Source of the DNA: Gammaproteobacteria bacterium
GTDB lineage: Bacteria; Pseudomonadota; Gammaproteobacteria; Steroidobacterales; XN24
Reading direction: 5' to 3'
NCBI GenBank assembly: GCA_020341735.1
Contig: CP070833.1
Span: forward strand, 1,136,677-1,177,369
DNA: 40,693 nucleotides
The position numbers and the translations under genes are program-made. The notes beneath the pieces are model-generated. The model was not told where the DNA came from. It made no database searches and saw only the letters and a program-made list of their open reading frames with translations. Below are positions 32,770-39,464 of the stretch, piece by piece. The first letter of the stretch is position 1. Each line of letters begins with the position of its first letter.

Positions 32770-33015
32770 TCAGGTGTCCTGCTCCCAGTCGTCCCGAACC
32801 CTGGCGGTCCAGGCCTTGTAGCCTTTCCACGTGTAGATGGAGTCGGGTCCCTGGCGTCTGGTGCCAGGTCTGTCAAGCTTGTTCAGCCAACCGCGATACG
32901 CTTCCCAGCCCACCGCAGAATCCGGGGGTTGGTGATCACGTCGATCCGCGACCGTCCTGGATTTGCGTCCGACATCGATTGATCGCTTCTTTTTGGATCG
33001 ACGATCTGCGGGCAC
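32770..33015 (-). CDS. Small basic protein with paired W-x2-Y-x2-W repeats (81 aa)
   Basis: An 81-residue ORF. The first 30 residues are strongly basic (RRSKKKRSIDVGRKSR). The rest holds two copies of a Trp-Tyr-Trp pattern 26 residues apart: W37-Y40-W43 (GWEAYRGWLNKL) and W63-Y66-W69 (YTWKGYKAWTARV), then DDWEQDT. Such a regular aromatic repeat in a short frame argues for a real protein, perhaps DNA/RNA-binding or a small helical repeat. The start is chosen at GTG 33015 because GTGGAG lies 6 bases upstream; the frame is open to TTG 33033. I do not recognise a named family. It lies between ppnN and the DUF6544-like gene on the same strand. Confidence 0.55.
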   Translation of the reverse strand: MPADRRSKKKRSIDVGRKSRTVADRRDHQPPDSAVGWEAYRGWLNKLDRPGTRRQGPDSIYTWKGYKAWTARVRDDWEQDT

Positions 33016-33153
33016 AAAAGTCTCCACTGGCAACTATCGGTTACGCAGCTTAGGCAGCAAGGCTGCGTGTGACCGTGAAGCACTTCACATAGTAGGCTCC
33101 GGCAGGGATGTTGGCCTGCAAAGTGTGACCGGGTTAACGTTCTGAGTGAAAGG

Positions 33154-33178
33154 CGTATCGGGACTAATCAACGATACG
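33154..33178 (-). terminator. Inverted repeat at the end of ppnN (weak terminator candidate)
   Basis: CGTATCG (33154-33160) and CGATACG (33172-33178) form a 7-base-pair stem with an 11-base loop that contains the ppnN stop codon TAG. Read on the minus strand it is followed by CCTTTCACT, not a proper U-run. It could be a weak terminator or an mRNA-end stabilising hairpin for the long operon that ends here. A second hairpin, ACGCAGC / GCTGCGT (33043-33049 and 33062-33068), lies 90 bases further on. Confidence 0.3.
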
Positions 33179-34537
33179 GTAGCAGGGCGTGTATTCAACA
33201 CCAGGCAAACGCATGCGCCCCTGTGATACAAACGCCCGCAGTAGCTCGTCGAGAGGTCGCATGACCTTTTTGTCCCCGCGTATTTCGAATGGCCCATGGG
33301 CCTCTATAGCGCGCACCCCCGCATCCTTCACATTGCCGGCCACGATTCCGGAAAATGCGCGCCTCAGATTGGCGGCGAGCACATGGATCGGCACGTCTTT
33401 CCGCAAATTCAGCGACGCCATCTCCTCGTGGGCCCCCGAAAATGGCGCCTGAAACAGCGGATCGACCCCGAGTCTCCAGTTGAAATAGAACGCGTCCGCT
33501 GTTTCGCGCCGGTAACGTCGAACCCGGGCCAGGCCATCCACCATCTGGACAGCCACCCGGGCGGGATCGTCGATGATGATTCGGTATCGGCTGGCGGCCG
33601 CGTCGCCAAGACTGCCGCGGATGAATACATCCAGCTGGGCGAAGTAAGGACGACTCGACTCCGGCCCGGTCAGCACTAACGGGAAGGGGATGTCGTCGTT
33701 GTCAGGATTCAACAGCACGCCCAGGATAAACAGCAACTCTTCGGCGGTACCGACTCCGCCGGGAAAGATCACAAAGCCGTGGCCCATCCGGATAAACGCC
33801 TCCAGGCGCTTCTCTATATCGGGCATGACGACCAGTTCGTTCACGATCGGGTTTGGCGCCTCCGCGGCGATGATGCCCGGTTCGCTGATACCCACGTAGC
33901 GTCCATCCCCGATACGCTGCTTCGCGTGCCCGACTGCCGCGCCTTTCATCGGCCCTTTCATCGCGCCCGGGCCGCAACCTGTGCAAACGTCGAGTCCGCG
34001 GAGTCCGAACTCATAACCGACGCTCTTGGAATAGTCGTATTCCGTGCGCCCGATAGCGTGACCTCCCCAACAGACGATCAGGTTGGGTTCGACGCGCGGT
34101 CGCATGACCCGGGCGTTGCGCAGGATGTGGAAAACGGCTTCCGTAGTGCCGCCGGGTGTGTCCATCCCGACTTTCCCATCGAACTCTGTGCTCACGTACA
34201 CGACATCCCGCAACACCGAAAACAGGTGTTCGCGGATACCACGTATCAGCTCGCCGTCCACGAAGGCGCTTGCGGGTGCATTCCGTAATCGCAGTCGAAT
34301 ACCCCTCTCCTGCTGAAGCAGATCGATCTCAAAGTCACTGAATGCCTGAAAAATCGCCCTGGCGTCATCCATCTCACCGCCACAGTTGAGGACTGCGAGA
34401 GCGCACCGCCGGAAAGTTTCATGCATCCCGCCAAGGCCGGCATCCCGCAGCTTTCCGACCTCCGCGCGAGACAGCATGTCGAGACTACCCACTGGAGATA
34501 CCAGTATTTCTTCTCTCAGGACTCTCAAATCAATCAT
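33164..34537 (-). CDS. ppnN: Pyrimidine/purine nucleotide 5'-monophosphate nucleosidase PpnN (LOG family)
   Basis: A 457-residue protein matching E. coli PpnN/YgdH (454 residues). It cleaves nucleoside monophosphates to base and ribose 5-phosphate and in E. coli is stimulated by (p)ppGpp. The N-terminal domain (about 1-140) and C-terminal domain (about 330-457) flank a LOG core with VCWGGHAIGRTEYDYSKSVG, CTGCGPGAMKGPMKGAAVGH and the signature IFPGGVGTAEELLFILGVLL. The ATG at 34537 overlaps the amidase stop, so it is translationally coupled; the frame is open 16 codons upstream. It is the last gene of the long minus-strand operon. Confidence 0.95.
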   Translation of the reverse strand: MIDLRVLREEILVSPVGSLDMLSRAEVGKLRDAGLGGMHETFRRCALAVLNCGGEMDDARAIFQAFSDFEIDLLQQERGIRLRLRNAPASAFVDGELIRGIREHLFSVLRDVVYVSTEFDGKVGMDTPGGTTEAVFHILRNARVMRPRVEPNLIVCWGGHAIGRTEYDYSKSVGYEFGLRGLDVCTGCGPGAMKGPMKGAAVGHAKQRIGDGRYVGISEPGIIAAEAPNPIVNELVVMPDIEKRLEAFIRMGHGFVIFPGGVGTAEELLFILGVLLNPDNDDIPFPLVLTGPESSRPYFAQLDVFIRGSLGDAAASRYRIIIDDPARVAVQMVDGLARVRRYRRETADAFYFNWRLGVDPLFQAPFSGAHEEMASLNLRKDVPIHVLAANLRRAFSGIVAGNVKDAGVRAIEAHGPFEIRGDKKVMRPLDELLRAFVSQGRMRLPGVEYTPCYRIVD

Positions 34538-35945
34538 CCCCGGACGGCGGCAGTCCGATGGCCGCTTCCATCCACTCCGCAACATCCAGGAGCATCGCCT
34601 CCGATCCCGGTCTGGCGGCCAACATGACCCCCGGGGGCAAGCCGGTGGCCGTATCCGTCATGCGCCACGCAGGAACGGTTATCGCCGGCAGGTTGAGATA
34701 GTTGCACAGGGTCAGCGGCGTAAGCAGCTTGTTAACGCCCGGTCTGAACGACAGCTTGTTCATTTCTCCATGGCGGGGCGCCAGCGTGCCGAGGGTCGGC
34801 AGCAGCAGCACCCCATCTTCGCCCAGCAAATCGTAAACCTTCCTGCGAGCCAACTCGAACCGCTCCACAACCCTCATCGCCGCGGCGTGGCGACGGAATC
34901 GGGTCAGGCGTCCAACTACGATGAGACTGAGCAGGCCCGCATATATCTCCTCGCGACCACGCCAACGCCTGAGCATTTCCCGACGCAGCGACAGGCTTCG
35001 ACCGTCTGCCTCGGCGAGTTGGCTCTCCATCAACGGCAGGAGTTCCCAGCCCAGGAAACGGACCATGTCGTGGTACCAGCGTCGCACGTTCCCAAGCGGA
35101 CTCGACTGAACTCGCATCCCGGTAGCGGCCAGACCTTCCCGGCCCGCAACGACCGCGGCGGAGATGGCCTGGCTGCGAAAACCCAGGGGGAAATCTGCCG
35201 GCTCGATAAGACGCAGACGTCCCGGATCGCGGCCGCTGGCCATCTCCTCACCGCTGAGCACCTGGTACATCAACCGGGCATCCCGAACCGATCGCGTTAT
35301 GGGGCCGGCGCATAGCCAGCTGTCCGTATAGCAGCCGGCGAGTTGTGGCCAGCTACCGCTCTTGCTGACAGCCTGTGAGCCCGGTTTGAAGCCAACCAGG
35401 CCGCAGAAACTCGCGGGTATCCGGATCGAGCCGAGGATGTCAGAGCCCAATCCCGCAGCGCTCCCGCCACTAGCGACGATAGCTCCCTCTCCTCCCGAGG
35501 AGCCGCCACAGGTTCGCTCCGGATCCAGCGGGTTTCGGGTCCTGCCAAACCTTAGATTGTCCGTTTCACCAGCCATCGCGAATTCCGGAACGTTACTGCG
35601 GGCCACAACGATGGCACCCGCGGCTCTCAGGCGCGTTACGGCGTCGGCGTCCTGGTCGAAACGTACAGGCTTCATCCGGTTGGAGCCTGCAGTGACATAC
35701 TGACCTCTAATGCCGAACGTCTCCTTGATCGAGACCGGCAAACCGGACAACGGCCCGGGCCGGGGATTTCGGGCCTCATGCAGCGCCTCGTCTCGGAACG
35801 TGCAAACCGCCGCATTCAGAAGATCGTCGGAAAGCTGCAGCCGATCCAGGTGCGTTGAGACGACCTCTAGCGCGGTTAGCTTCCCGCGGCGCATGCGATG
35901 CAGGAGCCCCGTCGCGTCGGTGCGCCTGCCTTGGTGCTCAGTCAT
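34530..35945 (-). CDS. Amidase-signature family hydrolase
   Basis: A 471-residue amidase-signature enzyme with a complete Ser-cisSer-Lys triad: Lys74 in GLPVSIKETFG, the cis-Ser in GGSSGGEGA (147-155), and the nucleophile Ser173 in GSDILGSIRIPA. It is cytoplasmic, with no signal peptide. The family hydrolyses amides ranging from indoleacetamide to glutamine on tRNA; this sequence is not GatA-like in context and the substrate cannot be read off. Its ATG (35945) overlaps the end of the oxygenase gene in ATGACTGA, and its stop overlaps ppnN, so it belongs tightly to this operon. An upstream in-frame start at 35963 is less likely. Confidence 0.92.
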   Translation of the reverse strand: MTEHQGRRTDATGLLHRMRRGKLTALEVVSTHLDRLQLSDDLLNAAVCTFRDEALHEARNPRPGPLSGLPVSIKETFGIRGQYVTAGSNRMKPVRFDQDADAVTRLRAAGAIVVARSNVPEFAMAGETDNLRFGRTRNPLDPERTCGGSSGGEGAIVASGGSAAGLGSDILGSIRIPASFCGLVGFKPGSQAVSKSGSWPQLAGCYTDSWLCAGPITRSVRDARLMYQVLSGEEMASGRDPGRLRLIEPADFPLGFRSQAISAAVVAGREGLAATGMRVQSSPLGNVRRWYHDMVRFLGWELLPLMESQLAEADGRSLSLRREMLRRWRGREEIYAGLLSLIVVGRLTRFRRHAAAMRVVERFELARRKVYDLLGEDGVLLLPTLGTLAPRHGEMNKLSFRPGVNKLLTPLTLCNYLNLPAITVPAWRMTDTATGLPPGVMLAARPGSEAMLLDVAEWMEAAIGLPPSGDD

Positions 35946-36642
35946 CGTGGGTCGGCACAGCATGCGGCCGCTGTCCCACTCTGTTTATCCAACAGTTGAA
36001 GGCCACGACGATTCGGGGTCGATCTCCCAGGTAAGGATAAATCTCATGCCTCAGATAGGACGGGAACAGTACGAGTTGTCCACGTCGATGACGCCAGTCG
36101 CAGGTGCCCATGATCCACGGCGGCCGCAATTGGCGGTTGCCCGAATCGGAATACATGTCTATGTGGGTACGCGGATCGTGGAACCGCACGAGTCCGCTGT
36201 CCGGCCGCTCCGCAACAACGTCTCCCGGATGCACGCAAAAGATGCCGGACCAGGAGGCATTGGGGTGATTGTGCTGCCCCTGGTAGCCATGCTTGCGGGT
36301 GATATGAAACCAGGCGTGATAGTCGAACCGCATCGACGCCATGGCTTCATCGTCATATCCGTTCAGGTCCTGCACTACCCTTGCAAGGCGATCGTGACAC
36401 CAGGCCGTCAGCCGCCGGACCGGAGGGTCTGGCCAGCGAAACAGGTCGAAACGACTCTCGAACAACTCCCCATGCATCGTGTCGATATACTTCTGGTGTC
36501 GAAACTCGTCGCCGTTACTCTCTTTCTCCAGGAACAAGCTCTCCAGTTCATCGCACAGGCCCTCATGTTGCTCCATCTGCGCGTGGGCGACGGGAACAGC
36601 GAAGAAGCTCTCGATCCGGGGCTCGGACTCGCTCATTGGCAT
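35938..36642 (-). CDS. Putative 2OG-Fe(II) oxygenase (TIGR02466 / 2OG-FeII_Oxy_5-like)
   Basis: A 234-residue jelly-roll protein. HGYQGQHNHPNASWSGIFCV supplies a His pair (His124/His126). SYLRHEIYPYLGDRPRIVVAFN supplies the distal His199 and an Arg (Arg210) suited to hold 2-oxoglutarate. RFHDPR and LFPSYLRHE fit the TIGR02466 family. Members are predicted hydroxylases with unknown substrates, often near peptide- or envelope-modifying genes. Residues 1-110 form a helical lead-in. The start could be Met1 or Met3 (36636). It lies 16 bases after the L,D-transpeptidase and overlaps the amidase by 8 bases. Confidence 0.87.
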   Translation of the reverse strand: MPMSESEPRIESFFAVPVAHAQMEQHEGLCDELESLFLEKESNGDEFRHQKYIDTMHGELFESRFDLFRWPDPPVRRLTAWCHDRLARVVQDLNGYDDEAMASMRFDYHAWFHITRKHGYQGQHNHPNASWSGIFCVHPGDVVAERPDSGLVRFHDPRTHIDMYSDSGNRQLRPPWIMGTCDWRHRRGQLVLFPSYLRHEIYPYLGDRPRIVVAFNCWINRVGQRPHAVPTHDD

Positions 36643-36658
36643 CTCGGTACAAGCGGCT

Positions 36659-37279
36659 TCACGGCAGGATCGTGATCGGCGTGTTGTCGTCCACCGACAG
36701 CCAGATATCGATCATGGCCTGGTTGCTGACCGCGATGCAGCCATCGGTCCAATCCTCGTTGAGATAGTCCGTCGTGGTGGGCGGACTGTCATTCGGTAGG
36801 CCATGAATCATGATCATCCCGCCCGGGTCTCTTCCGGCCGCCCTGGCCTTCTGGATGTCTCTGTTGTTCGGATAGGAAATGTGGATCGACATATAGAAGT
36901 CACTGGTCGGGTTCCGCCAGTCAAGGAAGTAGTCACCCTCCGGCGTCCGTAAATCGCCCTCCTGTAATTTGTGGCCGGCGGGGCGTCCCCCCAGGGATAC
37001 CGTATAACTTCGAAGGACCTGGCCATCCCGCATCAGGTGGAGCAACCGCTCGCTCTTCAGAACGAGGACCTGATCCGCGCGCCAGACGTCGTCTTCGACC
37101 GCGGCGTAGTCGGCGATGGCCACGGTGCTTGTCGCGGACATGCAGAGCAGAACCACTAGCCGTCGCAACCTGGCCGCGCCTGATACAAGCAGACAACGGC
37201 AAGAGTCTGTCGCTTTGGTCTTCAGCCGGCGGCCATCGGCGGCTGTCTTTGCCGTCGGGGTGTCCTCGCAAATTTCCAT
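36659..37279 (-). CDS. L,D-transpeptidase (YkuD domain)
   Basis: A YkuD-domain enzyme, 206 residues from the ATG at 37279. The catalytic part is clear: KSERLLHLMRDGQVLRSYTVSLGG, GDLRTPEGDYFLDWRNPTSDFY, then MIMIHGLPN (His159) and EDWTDGCIAVSNQAMID (Cys181). These enzymes form 3-3 crosslinks in peptidoglycan, attach proteins to it, or cut such links in the periplasm. The start is uncertain. ATG 37279 has AGGAG 10 bases upstream but overlaps the preceding gene by 58 bases and puts 40 residues before the hydrophobic stretch. TTG at 37168 would give a normal signal peptide (RRLVVLLCMSATSTVAIA). It sits between two 2OG oxygenase genes. Confidence 0.88.
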   Translation of the reverse strand: MEICEDTPTAKTAADGRRLKTKATDSCRCLLVSGAARLRRLVVLLCMSATSTVAIADYAAVEDDVWRADQVLVLKSERLLHLMRDGQVLRSYTVSLGGRPAGHKLQEGDLRTPEGDYFLDWRNPTSDFYMSIHISYPNNRDIQKARAAGRDPGGMIMIHGLPNDSPPTTTDYLNEDWTDGCIAVSNQAMIDIWLSVDDNTPITILP

Positions 37280-37899
37280 GTCGAAAACACTCCTGATAAG
37301 GGTGTGGGGCTATCCTCGGTCCTGGTCAGACAGAAAGCCATCGTGACGCGCAGGTCCTGGGTGTTCCGGGTTGGCGGTCGACCCCAATGATGGTGGCGCG
37401 CGTCAAAAAACACTATCCGGCCCGGCTTCGGTACGACCGCATAAACAACCTCGGTTCTTGCCTTGTTGTAAAAGACGGTCTCCCCGCCCCAATCCACGTG
37501 CCACTTCGGATTGAGATAGATCAGTACCGTATACCAGCCCTCTTTATCATGAGGACAGTCCGTATGGATGGCGTTCTCCAGCCCGTATGTCTGGCCATTG
37601 ACGAAGATGTCGCGGATGGTGAACTTGAATGGCTGCAACCCCTGCTGCAGCCGCGACCAGACGCGCTGGATCAATTCAGGCGTGTCTTCTATCCGCTGCG
37701 GGTCCTCCGACTGATGACGAGCTTCGAGCATCACCGAAGCGCCCCAGAAAGGATTGGTGCTGTACTTTGCGTCAGCCACATCGCCGTACCGCCAACCGAG
37801 ATTGGTAGAGGCGACTGCGTAAATAAACAACTCCTCGATCATTGCGGGATCAAAGGCCCCGTCCACAACGTGGATTGCCTTATTTTCGATCTTTAGCAT
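37222..37899 (-). CDS. 2OG-Fe(II) oxygenase, prolyl 4-hydroxylase-like
   Basis: A 225-residue double-stranded beta-helix oxygenase. Iron ligands fit His112-x-Asp114 (AIHTDCPHDKEGWYTVLIYLN) and a distal His within FDARHHHWGRPP (169-171). Arg184 in DLRVTMAFCL would bind 2-oxoglutarate. The GGETVFY strand before it is typical. No signal peptide, so cytoplasmic. The substrate is unknown. The last 20 or so residues (basic, RTPRRQRQPP) overlap the start region of the L,D-transpeptidase by 58 bases in another frame. One of the two ends is probably shorter in reality, or the overlap is a true coupling device. It begins 35 bases after the CysZ-like gene. Confidence 0.88.
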   Translation of the reverse strand: MLKIENKAIHVVDGAFDPAMIEELFIYAVASTNLGWRYGDVADAKYSTNPFWGASVMLEARHQSEDPQRIEDTPELIQRVWSRLQQGLQPFKFTIRDIFVNGQTYGLENAIHTDCPHDKEGWYTVLIYLNPKWHVDWGGETVFYNKARTEVVYAVVPKPGRIVFFDARHHHWGRPPTRNTQDLRVTMAFCLTRTEDSPTPLSGVFSTWKFARTPRRQRQPPMAAG

Positions 37900-37934
37900 C
37901 GGACAGCCTGTTCCATCAACAGTGAAGTATCTTA

Positions 37935-38672
37935 TTACACATCCTGCCCGGATCCGGCGAGTCGGTCACTCCACATGAGACTCGCGCCGATGACGGCGGA
38001 CGGCATGGCAACGAGATTCAGCCCGGGGATTACGGTCATGGTAAGCACCCCCGCCCCGAACCCGAGTGCGAGCCAGCGATGGGCCTTCAGGATGCGGCGT
38101 TCCTCTCTGAGGCGCAGCCCGCAATTGGCCAGTGGATAGTCACAGTACTCGACGGCCAGCAACCATGCGCCGTAGGTCGCCCAGGCCAACGGCGCGAGAA
38201 CGTTCACGCCGGGAATCACCGCGACCAGGACCACCGGTATCGACAGAAGTGCAAAGTAGACGAGCTTGCGCAACTCGGTGAGTGGCGCCCGCACGACTTC
38301 CTGCCAGAGAAGCTGCTGTGGCAAGTCGTGCCCAGGTCGCCGCCAGCGCTGTACTTTTTCCGCCAACAGTCCATTGAAAGGCGAACCGAGGAGATTTGCG
38401 ATCATCGTGAAAGTGGTCCACACGATGACCAACACGGCAATCATGGCCAATGGCCAGATCAGCCATGCCAGCCAATCGAGCCAGTCGGGCAGCCAGTCCG
38501 TAACCGCGCTTTGTGCCCGGCCGAGGAACCCGATCAGCCACCAGGAGCCGGCAGCGAACACGACGAAATTCAGAAGAATAGGTAACAGCACGAAGGCCCG
38601 GAGGCCTGGTCTGAATAGCAGACGCAACCCACTCAGTCCGTACTTGTAGCCATCGACAAACGACCCGGACAT
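37935..38672 (-). CDS. CysZ / EI24 family membrane protein
   Basis: A 245-residue inner-membrane protein with about five to six hydrophobic segments (about 24-50, 65-95, 140-180, 205-228). Family pieces are GLRLLFRPGLRAFVLLPILLN, ANLLGSPFNGLLAEKVQ, YPLANCGLRLREERRILKAHRWLALGFGAGV and IPGLNLVAMPSAVIGASLMW. CysZ in E. coli helps sulfate uptake, but no sulfate gene is nearby, so a sulfate role here is only a possibility. It starts three bases after the patatin-like gene ends and is co-transcribed with it. Confidence 0.87.
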   Translation of the reverse strand: MSGSFVDGYKYGLSGLRLLFRPGLRAFVLLPILLNFVVFAAGSWWLIGFLGRAQSAVTDWLPDWLDWLAWLIWPLAMIAVLVIVWTTFTMIANLLGSPFNGLLAEKVQRWRRPGHDLPQQLLWQEVVRAPLTELRKLVYFALLSIPVVLVAVIPGVNVLAPLAWATYGAWLLAVEYCDYPLANCGLRLREERRILKAHRWLALGFGAGVLTMTVIPGLNLVAMPSAVIGASLMWSDRLAGSGQDV

Positions 38673-38675
38673 CCC

Positions 38676-39464
38676 TCAGGCCCTCCTGTCCGCAACAGTG
38701 CGGGTCACCAGCGCCACACCGTCGACCGCGAGTTTCGAATCCAGCGCTCTGAACGTGGCCTCACGGGCAGCTCGCCACGCATCTCTGCCTATATCCAGCG
38801 CATCAGGTCCGGATCTTGGCAGATCGTCGATCACCAGCGAGGCCATATTGTGGCGCTCAGGCAGTCGTAGTGCAGCGCTGCCTTTGCGTCTCCAGGGAGA
38901 ACGGCTGCTTATGTGATGATAGAAAACCCTCCGGCCCGGACCGACACCGGCCAGGCCGTGTCGATCCGACACTCCGCCATCTACCAGGAGACCGCCGTCG
39001 AGACGAATAGGATGAAACATGAAGGGCACGGCACAACTCGCGTAGAGCGCATCGGCCAGGTCTCCTTTGTCGAGGACGCGGGTCCGCATGCTGCGAAGGT
39101 CGAACGCCGAGACACACAGCGGCCGGCCACACTCCTCTATTCGCCGGACCGGGCTGACCGAGCGGATGAGCGATCGAAAACGGCGGCCGCGAAGCAGTCC
39201 AGGCCCGAGCGCCGGATCCCAGAAATCTTTCTTTTGCAGGGAGAAGTAAAGCTCGCGCATGGTTGCCGCGGACAGCCCCGCCGCCCACAGGCCCCCGGTC
39301 AGTGCGCCCGCGCTCGAGCCTGCCAGCCTCGCCGGTGGGAGACCAACCTCCTCGAGCGCCGCCAACATCCCGCCATGAGCGAAAAAGCTAAAAAATCCAG
39401 AGGACATCACCAAGGTGAACGGCTCGGCGGCGAGCCAGTGGCGGAGTGTGTCGTACCGGCTCAC
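38676..39464 (-). CDS. Patatin-like phospholipase family protein
   Basis: A 262-residue patatin-fold serine hydrolase. The nucleophile elbow is GSSAG (49-53, Ser51) and the catalytic Asp is in VDGGVSDR (Asp162), so the Ser-Asp dyad is intact. The usual Gly-rich oxyanion loop (GGGxRG) is replaced by SSGFFSFFAHGG at 21-32, a form I associate with a bacterial subgroup. A lipid acyl hydrolase role is likely but not specific. It starts at GTG, overlapping the M49-like stop as GTGA, and is followed after three bases by the CysZ-like gene. Confidence 0.88.
   Translation of the reverse strand: MSRYDTLRHWLAAEPFTLVMSSGFFSFFAHGGMLAALEEVGLPPARLAGSSAGALTGGLWAAGLSAATMRELYFSLQKKDFWDPALGPGLLRGRRFRSLIRSVSPVRRIEECGRPLCVSAFDLRSMRTRVLDKGDLADALYASCAVPFMFHPIRLDGGLLVDGGVSDRHGLAGVGPGRRVFYHHISSRSPWRRKGSAALRLPERHNMASLVIDDLPRSGPDALDIGRDAWRAAREATFRALDSKLAVDGVALVTRTVADRRA

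Noticed and set aside
32535..32876. Minus-strand frame of 113 residues, or 61 residues from an internal ATG.
   Set aside because: A loose GGGGAG lies upstream of the internal ATG but codon use and sequence look random. An insertion-sequence remnant was considered, but no transposase motif or end repeats were seen.
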